Made by a program: the position numbers and the translations under genes. Source: an uncultured Christensenella sp. (lineage in GTDB: Bacteria; Bacillota; Clostridia; Christensenellales; Borkfalkiaceae). From it: 54,045 nucleotides of DNA. Below, in pieces: positions 24,901 to 33,012 of this stretch (within the stretch, counting starts at the first letter, position 1; each line of letters opens with the position of its first letter). The DNA lies in the NCBI GenBank assembly GCA_910586365.1, contig CAJUGP010000011.1:1-54045 (forward strand), read 5' to 3'. The notes below the pieces were generated by a model. It had not been told where the DNA came from. It did no database searches and worked only from the letters and a program-made list of their open reading frames with translations.

Positions 24901-27900
24901 TCAGTCAAACGTCGAAGAGATTGGAAGGAAACGAAATCGTGTTGCAGAACAATTGGGGCAACTCCTTCTGGTATAAAACCGAACGCTTCTACGACGAAAA
25001 AATCACGCTTGATTTAGACATGGGTGCGGGCAATTCGATGTTCTGCGTCAACCTGCGCGGCAACAAGATGGCGGAGGCTCCGCTTGAAAACTGGCCTTAC
25101 ATTGAATTAGGCAATCTAGGAAAGAATTTCGGTTTGTGGTTCTATATCGAAGGCGATAATTTCCGCCTTTGCTACGGGCACCGCGGCTCGGGATTGTACG
25201 ATAAAAAGCTTTCTTCGATCGATGCGAGCCTTGCCTCTTCGCCGCTGCCCGCGGGCACAAAGCTTTCGTGGCAGACGATAGACGAAATGAACGCGGAAGG
25301 CGAAGCGACGGGCGTTCGCGTGAAGGTGTGGCTGCAGCTTCCCAACGCGGAAGAAGCGCTTTTGTGCGACACCGTTGTGAGCGCGCAGGGCAGAGATGGC
25401 CTGTTTAACAGTTATTATCTGCTCTTGGAAAGCTTCGGAGATCAAGGCAATGCGACGACTTCGACGATTAAAAATATCTCGATCGCGCGCACCGCGCCCG
25501 CGAAGGTGAAAAATTACGATATCCGTTACAACGATTCTTCGAGCGTTTCGCCCTTCGTCGTAGTCGGAAAAGAATATACGTTCGATTCGGTAACCGTTTT
25601 GCGCAAGGGCATCGCTGTGGACGAAAGCGAAATCGAATATTTCGTGCGCGACAAAGACGGCGCGGAAACCAAAGTAAACAAGACGTTTACGCCGGGCGAT
25701 AAGTATGCCGACGGCATGACGGTCGTGTATAAGGTAGACGGGCACGCGCTCCTCACGGCGTCGAAAATGGCGATTTCGGGAGTGACGAAGGTCAACGACG
25801 GCACGCAGACGCCCATCGTCGGGCAGCCGTTCACTGCGGCGGAATATACGGCACGGCTGTACGTTAATGCGGATGCGATTGTTTCGTTGACGAATGGGGA
25901 TTGGACCATTCAACTCATTCCGCAGGGGGGGGGTGCTATTCCGTATACGGCAGGCATGATCCTTCCCGAAGAATGCGCAAACGGCTTTACGGTGACGTAC
26001 ACGTACGGCAGAGAGGCGGCGCGTTACGAGGCGGAGCAGGTGCTCTCCGTGCAGACCGCGGCGGAAAAGAACGCCGTCGTGTTGGCGGGGGCGCAGTACA
26101 CCGCGCCCGAGGTGAACGTATTGCAAGGCGGCGCGGCAGCGTCGGGCGAGGTCGCCGTCAAGGTGCTTTACGGGCAAGACGGGCAGGCTGATTGTACCGC
26201 ACCGTTCACGGTGAGTAAAGAATATGAAAACGGGTTCAAGGTTCAGTATCTTTATCACGGCGCGGTCGTGTTTGAAATTGCGGTCGAGGTCGTTTCGGTG
26301 CAGACCGAAAACGCCGAACAAGCCGTGATCGGTTGGGATTACGAGCTTCCCGACTGCACCCTGACGGTGAACGGGACTGCCGCCGACGGTTTGGAAATCT
26401 ACATTTCCGCCGACGGGAAAGAGAGCGAATACAAGGGCGCGTTCGCGGTGGGCGGCGCGTACGAAAAGGGCTTCACCGTTCTTTACCGCTACAAAGGCGT
26501 TACGGTGCATTCCTATGAAGTGACTGCCGAGGCGATCGCCGTTTCCGACGAAGCGGAAGAGAGCCTTGCAAAGGACGCGACGGTTTACACCGTTCACGCG
26601 ATCACGGCAACGCTCGGCGAAACGGCGATCCCCGCAGAGGAAGTGAGCACGTTTATCGTCATCGGCGACGGGCAGCCCGTAGCCGTCGAGGGTGAAATCA
26701 CGATCACGGCGGCGCACAAGGGCGGATTTAAGATCGTATACCGTTGGAAGGAGCACGATATCTTCACCCTTTCGGTGGCGTTCTCGGGGCTGCCTGCGGT
26801 AACGCCCGTCGAGGGCAACCGTATGGCGATCGTCGGCGGAACGTATACCCTTTCCGAATTGACGGTGACGGTCGACGGCGAAACGGTTGCGCAAAGCGAA
26901 ATCAAAAAGTATATCGTCGTCGGCGAAGAGCCTGCCGATTACGAAACGGCGGACGAGGCGGAAGCCACTCTGAACGTGACGGACGAACACGCCGAAGGGT
27001 TCAAGGTGGTTTACCGCTACAACGGCGAAACGGTTTACACGATGGAAGTCGCGGTGACGAAGTACACGGTTACGTTCGCAGGATCGACGGAGAATCTTAC
27101 GGCGACAAAGGGGTATGATTTCGTTCTGCCCGTTCCCACCGTGAAAAACGGCGATACGGTCGTGACCGAGGGCGTCGTGCAAACGCTCGTGAGCGGCGAA
27201 ACGCGTACCCCGATCGAAAACGGCGCGTTCGACGTGCTCGAAACGTATCAAACGGTTACGGTGGAAGTGAGCATTCAAGGCATCGTGCTCGCATCGTATA
27301 CGGTAACGGCGCAAGAGGATACCGTTGCAACGCACGTTTTGAAGTGGTCGACCGAAATGACGGAGGCAACGGTCAACCAAGCCTTTACCGTTCCCGAAGT
27401 GCTGCGCTACCGTTTGGACGGCGAACGCAAAGAGGGCGTCACCGATATTAAGGTGGAGCTTGTGTACGAGGGTTCGCAGCGCAAAGCGATTGCGCTCACG
27501 GGCGCGACCTATACGCCCGTCGAGAAAAAGAACTTCACGCTTTCCTATTACCTCGGCGAAACCCTGCTCGATACGATCGAAGTGAGCATGCAGGGGGGGG
27601 GTAATATCGCCGATCTCTTGGCAGACGTCGATTTCAACGCAACGGCGGGTAAGGTAGGCAATATCAATATCGACGGCGGCGTGCTCGTTCAGAACGCGGA
27701 AAGCGCGTTCGTCTACAAGGAACAGCAGTTCTACGACGAGAAAATCACGGTTACGTTCGACGAAATTAAATTCGGCGCGGCGTGGGCGGCTCCCGGCACT
27801 TGGGTGTTCGGCATCAATCTGCGCGGCGATCGGAAAACGGGAACGCTGGCAGACAATCCGATGTTCGTCGGCAAAACGGAAAACGGAGACGATAACGGTT

Positions 27901-28286
27901 TGTGGCTGCAATTAAAGGTGAACGAAGGCATTCGTCTTACGTACGGCAACCGCGATACCGGCGTCAAAGCGCTTTATGCCGATTCCAATAAAGCGAATTG
28001 GCATCAAGAGTTTATCCCCGCAGGCACGCAGCTTTCGTGGCAGGTGACGGACGTATTTGAAAACGGCGCGGCTACGGGCGTGCAGGTCAAGGTTTGGCTC
28101 AAAGCGCCTGACGCGGAAACCGAAACGGCAGTGATCGACACGTTCCTGAGCGCGAACGATTATCCCGACTTGTTCAACAGCTACTATTTTGTAACGAGCA
28201 CGCTCGGAAGTTTGTCGAACGAAGCGGATTACCTTCATAAGATTTCTAATATCAAAGTCGAAAGAGCAAAACAGGAAAACGAGTAA
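21906..28286 (+). CDS. Giant Ig-like / LamG-like repeat surface lipoprotein
   Basis: 2,126 residues. The signal peptide ends in the lipobox AAGC (Cys25). Then come an Ig-like domain (about 37-137; YTVRDRGGNTTRE), a LamG/concanavalin-like domain (about 145-355), two Ig-like domains (about 365-560), a second LamG-like domain (about 570-810), Ig-like segments, a third LamG-like domain (about 990-1195), at least six Ig-like repeats of about 80 residues (1200-1800; recurring GFKVVYRYNG-type strands), and a fourth LamG-like domain (1905-2126). The segment at 24.6-25.5 kb is paralogous to 27.35-28.26 kb. No catalytic motif was recognised, so it probably binds a glycan at the cell surface and feeds the transporter encoded next. 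Two G9 tracts lie in frame (25925-25933, 27593-27601). The start has AAGGGAG upstream. Confidence 0.9.
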   Translation: MKGKKRVIAALCFLCLGTALAAAGCNNQGDKPTDTDVPPVISVEKDEFSAGTYVVGQPITLPKASASDQEDGDVSSSVKLRVLFHRDDEYILFDGEDEEVKGNTIVQFTPEKCGKYTAIYTVRDRGGNTTREEISFQVVSDGQEKPSQLLANQADWTLNANTAFDAEGNAVFDSTKNASLAYNNKLENGDLVQFRFNGSVQETRYFTVGSILSTSSEKDAPVADESTFPGKYLSFCIRSGAIEFWLARTGGVEIQRMQKDVKLLDGKDHTIAFRYTLEEDGTEEGLNNAVTVQLWIDADPAGRATYEEKIVASALLAQLQTQFGEESGTQKFNSVCAKIFKPENFVGFFNAGASQGKGDFAIKSVGLNGEQRVSEPVLQVEFDQNAKYFVDRAVTFPKPILAEDGNNYADLSNRVALKVIKMPVGGEPAQEYELEGYTFTPESAGFYQVVYSVTDYSGNKAFVYCDFTVASSEEATPPVIVLSGEEREFAAKVGQSVTLPSVVSAIDGDGIDYAEYVTVTLEGSEGQVLSSLDYIFRTVGTHTVTYSVLDMFGNPVTETVIIEVTCDEGKGLLPLDTDHFGTNVERQYNEENGHVITGIKLMDDYRAAYKGRKIYSEKVSFLLDVPIASAFNADDGFDFLQFGLRSDLNAQLAPNDPNWGNFPSWLSGLFIEVNASDGLVICGGNRENRLYQYKFPEGTRKTFEGRTTLTYQVTDVFSESGRFNGISIEVWVNGEPLKMGADTNAYVIPARRTEDYMRKSGWLNFSAHAMKDGGRGNNKLHSGVILAVTIDGVTQPQTFETTLAENLVKNVHGDEQYTVPDIGSVKLGGEEFTDYDIYVESVSTGESVKVNANSDFSVSGDYFGGFWVKYCYGDMLLARYLVEVEVEVDGAAFEGETFNLTAEFGQAFAIPKVLYYVSGGHKIENPTNINVKVRYDGEYDRKLVDVTGDTFTPIEKKSFTLCYFVGSTPLDELEVVVEGGGDIASLTQDLAESSYTYWVSQTSKRLEGNEIVLQNNWGNSFWYKTERFYDEKITLDLDMGAGNSMFCVNLRGNKMAEAPLENWPYIELGNLGKNFGLWFYIEGDNFRLCYGHRGSGLYDKKLSSIDASLASSPLPAGTKLSWQTIDEMNAEGEATGVRVKVWLQLPNAEEALLCDTVVSAQGRDGLFNSYYLLLESFGDQGNATTSTIKNISIARTAPAKVKNYDIRYNDSSSVSPFVVVGKEYTFDSVTVLRKGIAVDESEIEYFVRDKDGAETKVNKTFTPGDKYADGMTVVYKVDGHALLTASKMAISGVTKVNDGTQTPIVGQPFTAAEYTARLYVNADAIVSLTNGDWTIQLIPQGGGAIPYTAGMILPEECANGFTVTYTYGREAARYEAEQVLSVQTAAEKNAVVLAGAQYTAPEVNVLQGGAAASGEVAVKVLYGQDGQADCTAPFTVSKEYENGFKVQYLYHGAVVFEIAVEVVSVQTENAEQAVIGWDYELPDCTLTVNGTAADGLEIYISADGKESEYKGAFAVGGAYEKGFTVLYRYKGVTVHSYEVTAEAIAVSDEAEESLAKDATVYTVHAITATLGETAIPAEEVSTFIVIGDGQPVAVEGEITITAAHKGGFKIVYRWKEHDIFTLSVAFSGLPAVTPVEGNRMAIVGGTYTLSELTVTVDGETVAQSEIKKYIVVGEEPADYETADEAEATLNVTDEHAEGFKVVYRYNGETVYTMEVAVTKYTVTFAGSTENLTATKGYDFVLPVPTVKNGDTVVTEGVVQTLVSGETRTPIENGAFDVLETYQTVTVEVSIQGIVLASYTVTAQEDTVATHVLKWSTEMTEATVNQAFTVPEVLRYRLDGERKEGVTDIKVELVYEGSQRKAIALTGATYTPVEKKNFTLSYYLGETLLDTIEVSMQGGGNIADLLADVDFNATAGKVGNINIDGGVLVQNAESAFVYKEQQFYDEKITVTFDEIKFGAAWAAPGTWVFGINLRGDRKTGTLADNPMFVGKTENGDDNGLWLQLKVNEGIRLTYGNRDTGVKALYADSNKANWHQEFIPAGTQLSWQVTDVFENGAATGVQVKVWLKAPDAETETAVIDTFLSANDYPDLFNSYYFVTSTLGSLSNEADYLHKISNIKVERAKQENE

Positions 28287-28295
28287 GTAAACGGC

Positions 28296-28319
28296 TTCCC
28301 CGCCCGAACGGGCGGGGAA
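28296..28319 (+). promoter_or_regulatory. Strong intercistronic hairpin followed by oligo-A
   Basis: TTCCCCGCCC/GGGCGGGGAA with a GAAC loop, then AAAAACC and the GGGAGG of the first permease gene. With no U-run it is unlikely to be a terminator on either strand. It may mark an RNA processing or stability point separating the giant lipoprotein message from the transporter message. Confidence 0.7.
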
Positions 28320-28338
28320 AAACCGAAAGGGAGGCGGA

Positions 28339-29334
28339 ATGGAAAAAACGGAGATAAAACAACAAAACGCGGCGGAAGGCGTCAAGCCGCAAACACCGCG
28401 AAAGGGCAAGGGCGTTTGGAAACAGCACGGCGCGTACGTAAAAAAGAATTGGGGCATGTATCTCATGCTCTTGCCGGGGCTGCTGTCGCTTGCGATCTTC
28501 ACGTTCGCGCCCATGTTCGGTTTATATATGGCGTTTATCGACTATACGCCGAGCATTCCGATCTTTCAATCGGAAAACGTGGGCTTTTTATGGTTTCAGC
28601 TGCTGTTCGAGGACCCGCTCTTTTGGAACATGATCAAGAACACGGTGATTCTGTCCACGCTGAAAATCCTTGTCAATTTTCCGCTTACGATCATTCTATC
28701 GCTGCTTGTTTACGAGTTGGAAGGCAAGGTGTTCAAACGGATTTTTCAATCGGTTTCGTATCTGCCGAACTTCATTTCCTGGATCATCATTTCGGGAATG
28801 TTAGTCGTCTTTCTCGACAGCGACCGCGGCATTCTCAACGCGATCATCACGGCGTTCGGCGGCAAGCCCGTATCCTGGTATTCTTCGCCCGATAAGTGGT
28901 ATGCAATCTTAACGATCACCGCGGTGTGGAAGGGCTTGGGCTGGGGCACGATCATGTATATCGCAAGCATGACGAGCATCGACCCCTCGCTTTACGAGGC
29001 GGCGAAGATCGACGGCGCGGGCAAGCTGCGGCAGGCGTGGCACATTACCCTGCCCGGCATTTCGGGCATTATCTCGATCACGCTGATTCTCACGATCGGC
29101 AAGATCTTTACCGACGATTTCGAGCAGATTTACGCGTTGGTGGGCGAAAACGGCATCTTGCAGAGCACGACGCAGGTCATCTCCACCAAGGTGTTCTCGG
29201 TGGCTTCGGGCGCGAATTACAAAGACTATCCGATGGCGACGGCGATGGGGCTGATACAGGGCATTATTTCGTTGATCCTCGTAACGGTATCCAACAAAGT
29301 CGCAAATAAAACGGGACAGACGGGGTTATGGTGA
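28339..29334 (+). CDS. Sugar ABC transporter permease 1 (LplB-like, CUT1)
   Basis: 331 residues: a basic cytosolic N-terminus, then about six membrane helices starting near residue 45 (MYLMLLPGLLSLAIFTF). The cytoplasmic EAA loop that contacts the ATPase is YEAAKIDGAGKLRQAWHITLP near residues 212-232. The sequence is closest in style to LplB/YtcP-type permeases that import complex oligosaccharides. It starts after GGGAGG and is followed 4 bases later by the second permease. No ATPase gene is present in the locus, so a shared MsmX-type ATPase encoded elsewhere probably powers it. Confidence 0.94.
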   Translation: MEKTEIKQQNAAEGVKPQTPRKGKGVWKQHGAYVKKNWGMYLMLLPGLLSLAIFTFAPMFGLYMAFIDYTPSIPIFQSENVGFLWFQLLFEDPLFWNMIKNTVILSTLKILVNFPLTIILSLLVYELEGKVFKRIFQSVSYLPNFISWIIISGMLVVFLDSDRGILNAIITAFGGKPVSWYSSPDKWYAILTITAVWKGLGWGTIMYIASMTSIDPSLYEAAKIDGAGKLRQAWHITLPGISGIISITLILTIGKIFTDDFEQIYALVGENGILQSTTQVISTKVFSVASGANYKDYPMATAMGLIQGIISLILVTVSNKVANKTGQTGLW

Positions 29335-29338
29335 GCGT

Positions 29339-30253
29339 ATGCAAACGAACGTGAAAAAAACCGATCCTGCAAAAATCAAACACAGAACGATCCGCTCCAA
29401 AAAGGAAAAGGCGTTCAACGTGTGCAATATCGTCATTTTAAGTTTGCTCGGCGTCTGTTTCGTGCTGCCGTATCTCTTTATTCTTTCGGCGTCGCTGATG
29501 TCGGAAGGGGAATATCTGGCGCGCGGGTATTCGCTCATTCCCTACGGGTTTACCTTCGACGCTTACGTGCAGCTTTTCAAATACGATACGACCATTTTGA
29601 AATCATTAGGCTGTTCGATCTTCCTTACGGTAACGGGCACGCTTCTGCACACGTGCGTGAACGTTCTGGCGGCGTATCCGCTGAGCAAACCCAACTTTGT
29701 GGGCAAAAACCTGCTCATGAAAATTCTGATCTTTGCGATGCTCTTTTCGGGCGGACTGATCCCGACGTATATCCTTATCGTCAACATGGGGCTGAAAAAC
29801 AACTGGCTTGCCCTGTTGCTGCCCGGCGCGCTTGCGCCCTGGACGTGCATCATGATCCGCAGTTTCTTTCTGTCCGTTCCGCCTTCGCTCGAAGAGGCGA
29901 TGAAGATGGACGGGGCGAACAATTTAACCGTGCTTCTGCACGTTTACGTGCCCATGTCGGTGCCCGTGATCGCCTCGCAGATGATGTTTATGGCGGTGGG
30001 ATTTTGGAGCAGCTGGTCGGGTCCGCTGCTGTATTTCGACCATAACCACCGCGACATGCTCCCCCTTGCCGCCGTGTTGCAGCAGATGCTGCAAAAAAAC
30101 GTCAACCCTTCGGGCGGTTCAGTGGGCGGCGACTATTCGGAAACGATGAAGATGGCAATGGTCGTCATCTCCACCCTGCCCGTGATTGCGGCATACCCGT
30201 TTATGCAGAAATATTTTATAAGCGGCATGATGCTCGGTTCGGTCAAAGAGTAA
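29339..30253 (+). CDS. Sugar ABC transporter permease 2 (LplC-like, CUT1)
   Basis: 304 residues with six membrane helices, the first near residues 30-50 (ILSLLGVCFVLPYLFIL). The EAA loop is EEAMKMDGANNLTVLLHVYVP near 184-204. It pairs with the upstream permease to form the membrane channel. The ribosome binding site is weak (GGTGAG inside the end of the previous gene), so translation is probably coupled to it. The solute-binding lipoprotein gene follows after 19 bases. Confidence 0.94.
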   Translation: MQTNVKKTDPAKIKHRTIRSKKEKAFNVCNIVILSLLGVCFVLPYLFILSASLMSEGEYLARGYSLIPYGFTFDAYVQLFKYDTTILKSLGCSIFLTVTGTLLHTCVNVLAAYPLSKPNFVGKNLLMKILIFAMLFSGGLIPTYILIVNMGLKNNWLALLLPGALAPWTCIMIRSFFLSVPPSLEEAMKMDGANNLTVLLHVYVPMSVPVIASQMMFMAVGFWSSWSGPLLYFDHNHRDMLPLAAVLQQMLQKNVNPSGGSVGGDYSETMKMAMVVISTLPVIAAYPFMQKYFISGMMLGSVKE

Positions 30254-30272
30254 AAAAACAGGAAGGTATTAC

Positions 30273-31889
30273 ATGAAAAAAGCAATCGGATTATTATTAT
30301 GCGGCGTGTTCGCATGCAGCGCGGCGATCGGGCTTGCGGGCTGCGGCGCCAAGCTCCCCGCCGACGCGATCGTGGTTTACAAGGAGTACAACGGACTTGC
30401 GGGCAGAGAGGACGAAAAAGTCAAAGAGGCGATCGAAAAGAAGTTTTTGGAGGACACGGGCGAGAGCATTACGCTCATGGTCGAACCGCACTCCACAAGC
30501 TCGCTCGGCAACAAATTAACGGGCGGTTTGGGCGCGGGCGAGAGGATCGACGCCCTCGTCACGCACTATTCGAGCGATTCCTCGCTCACGTCCATGATCA
30601 CGGAAGAGCGCGAGCTTAAAGACTTGACCGAGCTGATAAGCGAATACGCGCCCGACTATTTGGCGCGGTTCAACGACACGACCGATCCCGACCGTCTTGC
30701 CTACCATAAGGGCATGTATAACGGAAAAATTTACGCCATGTCGTCGATCGAGCATTCTTCCATTTTCGGCATGCTCGTTAACAAATCGCATATGGCGCTC
30801 ACCGATTTCGATCCCGACGAATACAACGTGGCGAACGAAGGGTATAAGTCGCTGACCATCGGCGAATTTACGACCATGCTCGAACAGATGAAAGCGCGCG
30901 TGGGCGACGGGCTCAACCGTCCGCTCGGCGGCGCGCCCTACGACATCGGGTATTTTCTCGAACCCGTATTCGGCTGCACGAGCTACACGCGCATGGAGCT
31001 GATTGGCGATAAGCTTTATCCCGCCTGGGCGACCGAGAATTTCTGCGATCTGCTCGAATACGAGCGCATGCTGCAAGAGAAAAAGCTTTGGACGGATAAC
31101 CCTTTGGGATCGGTGACGATCGACCGTGATTTCACGGCGGGCAGGGTTTCCGTATACGCGCCTTACCCCGAAGTGACGCAGATGATCGAAATGTCGAAAA
31201 AGCTGAAAAAGGCGACGGGGGACGATTGCGTGATGCTCGCGCCGCTGCGCGCCGAGGGCGAAGCCGAAAGCAAGGGCAACGCCCGTCACGAAAGCGCGTT
31301 CTTGGGCATGGTTGTGCCCCAAAAGACGGCGCAGAATACCGAACTGCTCTTAAAATACATGAATTGGCTGAGCAAGGAAGAAAACTACGAGCTGGCAAAG
31401 TACGGCATCGAGGGGACGCATTGGGAAAAGACGACGCTTGCAGACGGCAGCGCGGGTTATGCCTACCCCGAGGATAAACGCGCCGAATACGAAGAGAGCG
31501 CGCCTTATTCGGGCGTGTACTGCCTGCTTACCGACGTCAACCTTTCCGACCGCACGTATGCGGGTTATACGAGCGAACAGCAGGCTTGGGTGCGCGAGGT
31601 GCACGCGTTCAAATCTTATCCCGAACACGGATACGACGACGAAGGCATCAATCTTCCGTCCGTCCCCGGCACGAACCGCACGCTTACGCTCGTCTACCGC
31701 AAGATGAGCAACGAATACGTGGGCGTGCGCGCGTTTGCCTGGTCGGACGCGCCGATCGGCGATCAATCGATCAGCGATCGCCATTCCGCTTTGACGGCGA
31801 AGCTTGCGGACGGCGGCGAATACAGCGCCTATATCACCTTTATCACCGAAGAGTACAACAAAATCAAACAGTCCTTCCAAAAAAATTAA
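30273..31889 (+). CDS. Extracellular solute-binding lipoprotein (LplA-like)
   Basis: 538 residues; signal peptide with lipobox LAGC (Cys24). The rest has the two-lobed family 1 solute-binding fold, with a WLSKEENYELAKYGIEGTHWE stretch near 365-385 characteristic of the LplA/YtcQ group (about 500-550 residues, larger than MalE-type proteins). It delivers the oligosaccharide to the two permeases encoded upstream. AGGAAGG precedes the ATG. The permease-permease-binding protein order is that of lplBCA-like operons, reversed from the second transporter at 47.7 kb. Confidence 0.93.
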   Translation: MKKAIGLLLCGVFACSAAIGLAGCGAKLPADAIVVYKEYNGLAGREDEKVKEAIEKKFLEDTGESITLMVEPHSTSSLGNKLTGGLGAGERIDALVTHYSSDSSLTSMITEERELKDLTELISEYAPDYLARFNDTTDPDRLAYHKGMYNGKIYAMSSIEHSSIFGMLVNKSHMALTDFDPDEYNVANEGYKSLTIGEFTTMLEQMKARVGDGLNRPLGGAPYDIGYFLEPVFGCTSYTRMELIGDKLYPAWATENFCDLLEYERMLQEKKLWTDNPLGSVTIDRDFTAGRVSVYAPYPEVTQMIEMSKKLKKATGDDCVMLAPLRAEGEAESKGNARHESAFLGMVVPQKTAQNTELLLKYMNWLSKEENYELAKYGIEGTHWEKTTLADGSAGYAYPEDKRAEYEESAPYSGVYCLLTDVNLSDRTYAGYTSEQQAWVREVHAFKSYPEHGYDDEGINLPSVPGTNRTLTLVYRKMSNEYVGVRAFAWSDAPIGDQSISDRHSALTAKLADGGEYSAYITFITEEYNKIKQSFQKN

Positions 31890-31904
31890 AGAGAGGTTAA
31901 AATT

Positions 31905-33011
31905 ATGAAAAAGAAAGCAATCATTTTATCGTGTCTGTTGGCGGCGGCAATCCCTATGACGGCGGTCACGGCGAGCGCGGAACCTGCGCAAACAGAAGGG
32001 GAAACGGTAAATTTATTTGAAACCGAGAGCGATTGGAAACACAATAAATCGGGTTCGACCAATCCCGACTGCGTGAAGTTCGAGAACGGCGTCATGCAGG
32101 TAACGCCCCGTTACGTGGTGGGCAGCACGTACTGCGCCCGCGCGATGGGGCAGGGCAGGATTAGCTTTACCTATCAGCTGACCTATCCCGATAACGTGCC
32201 TTTGGAAACGCCCGAGGATTTGGAAGATCAGATCGATTGGGTGAAAAACAACGATTTCTTCTTCGGCGTGCTCTTTTCCAATTCGCCGCTCAACGTGCGC
32301 CCCTCGGGCGATCTTGCCGTTCCCTTTAACGAAGGCGCGGGCGGATTTCCGTACATGGTGGCGTTCGATTCCGAAAAACAGAACGTCGGGCAGGATCCGA
32401 CGCGCAACACGCAGCTCGGTTTAACGCTTCGGCGGTATAAGTTTGAAGGCTCGCACGATTTCACGCGGTGGAGCTCGGTGAACCCGACGGAGACGACCTA
32501 TCTCAACGCCGACGGCAGACCCTACGAGAGCAAAATGCCCGATTTTTACAAGCCCGTTACGCTTGCCGACTGTTACGATATCGACGAGCACCGCGTCGAC
32601 GTGGACGTGAAAAATCTGTATAAGGAAAAGGGCGACGCGGTCGACGCCGTGCAGATCGAAATTTATTTCGATGACGAGCTTGCGATGCGCGTCATCGACG
32701 AAATGCCCTTCGAGAGCGACGGGTACGAAGATTTCACCGATAAGCGCGAATACGACGGCTGGATCTCCACGTTCGCCTATGCGGGCACGACCGACGCGAC
32801 GACGCAGTACGACGAATTCACCGTCAACTTCAAGTCCTTTTCGGTGCAGTTCCGCGAGAGCAACGGCTCGACGGGCGGCGACACGAACGGCAAAAAGGGC
32901 TGTGCTTCCTCGGGCACGGGCGTGATTTGCCTTGTCGCGGGAACAAGTTTGGCGGCTGCGTGCGCGCTCGGCGTATGCCTTGTTAAGAGAAAAAGAGAAA
33001 ACGAGGATTAA
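31905..33011 (+). CDS. Membrane-anchored surface protein, LamG-like
   Basis: 368 residues. A cleavable signal peptide (AIPMTAVTASA, cut near residue 25) is followed by a roughly 290-residue beta-rich extracellular domain. A Gly/Ser/Thr-rich linker (ESNGSTGGDTNGKKG) leads to a C-terminal membrane helix and a KRKRENED cytosolic tail. There is no LPXTG. The folded part, with a GRISFTYQLTYPDN start and FFFGVLFSNSP, resembles the LamG-like modules of the giant lipoprotein upstream, suggesting a small partner in glycan binding (inference). It follows the binding-protein gene by 15 bases with GAGAGG. No enzymatic motif was recognised. Confidence 0.82.
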   Translation: MKKKAIILSCLLAAAIPMTAVTASAEPAQTEGETVNLFETESDWKHNKSGSTNPDCVKFENGVMQVTPRYVVGSTYCARAMGQGRISFTYQLTYPDNVPLETPEDLEDQIDWVKNNDFFFGVLFSNSPLNVRPSGDLAVPFNEGAGGFPYMVAFDSEKQNVGQDPTRNTQLGLTLRRYKFEGSHDFTRWSSVNPTETTYLNADGRPYESKMPDFYKPVTLADCYDIDEHRVDVDVKNLYKEKGDAVDAVQIEIYFDDELAMRVIDEMPFESDGYEDFTDKREYDGWISTFAYAGTTDATTQYDEFTVNFKSFSVQFRESNGSTGGDTNGKKGCASSGTGVICLVAGTSLAAACALGVCLVKRKRENED

Positions 33012-33012
33012 C

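Noticed and set aside
25116..27911. Long antisense open frame of 931 codons opposite the giant lipoprotein gene
   Set aside because: Its translation is rich in Arg and His without any family motif; the sense strand has a signal peptide, repeats and a ribosome binding site. GC-rich third positions keep antisense frames open here.
28296..28319. Strong hairpin taken at first as a terminator between the giant lipoprotein and permease genes
   Set aside because: It is followed by A residues rather than T residues on the plus strand, and lacks a U-run on the minus strand as well, so it is listed as a possible processing or stability element.
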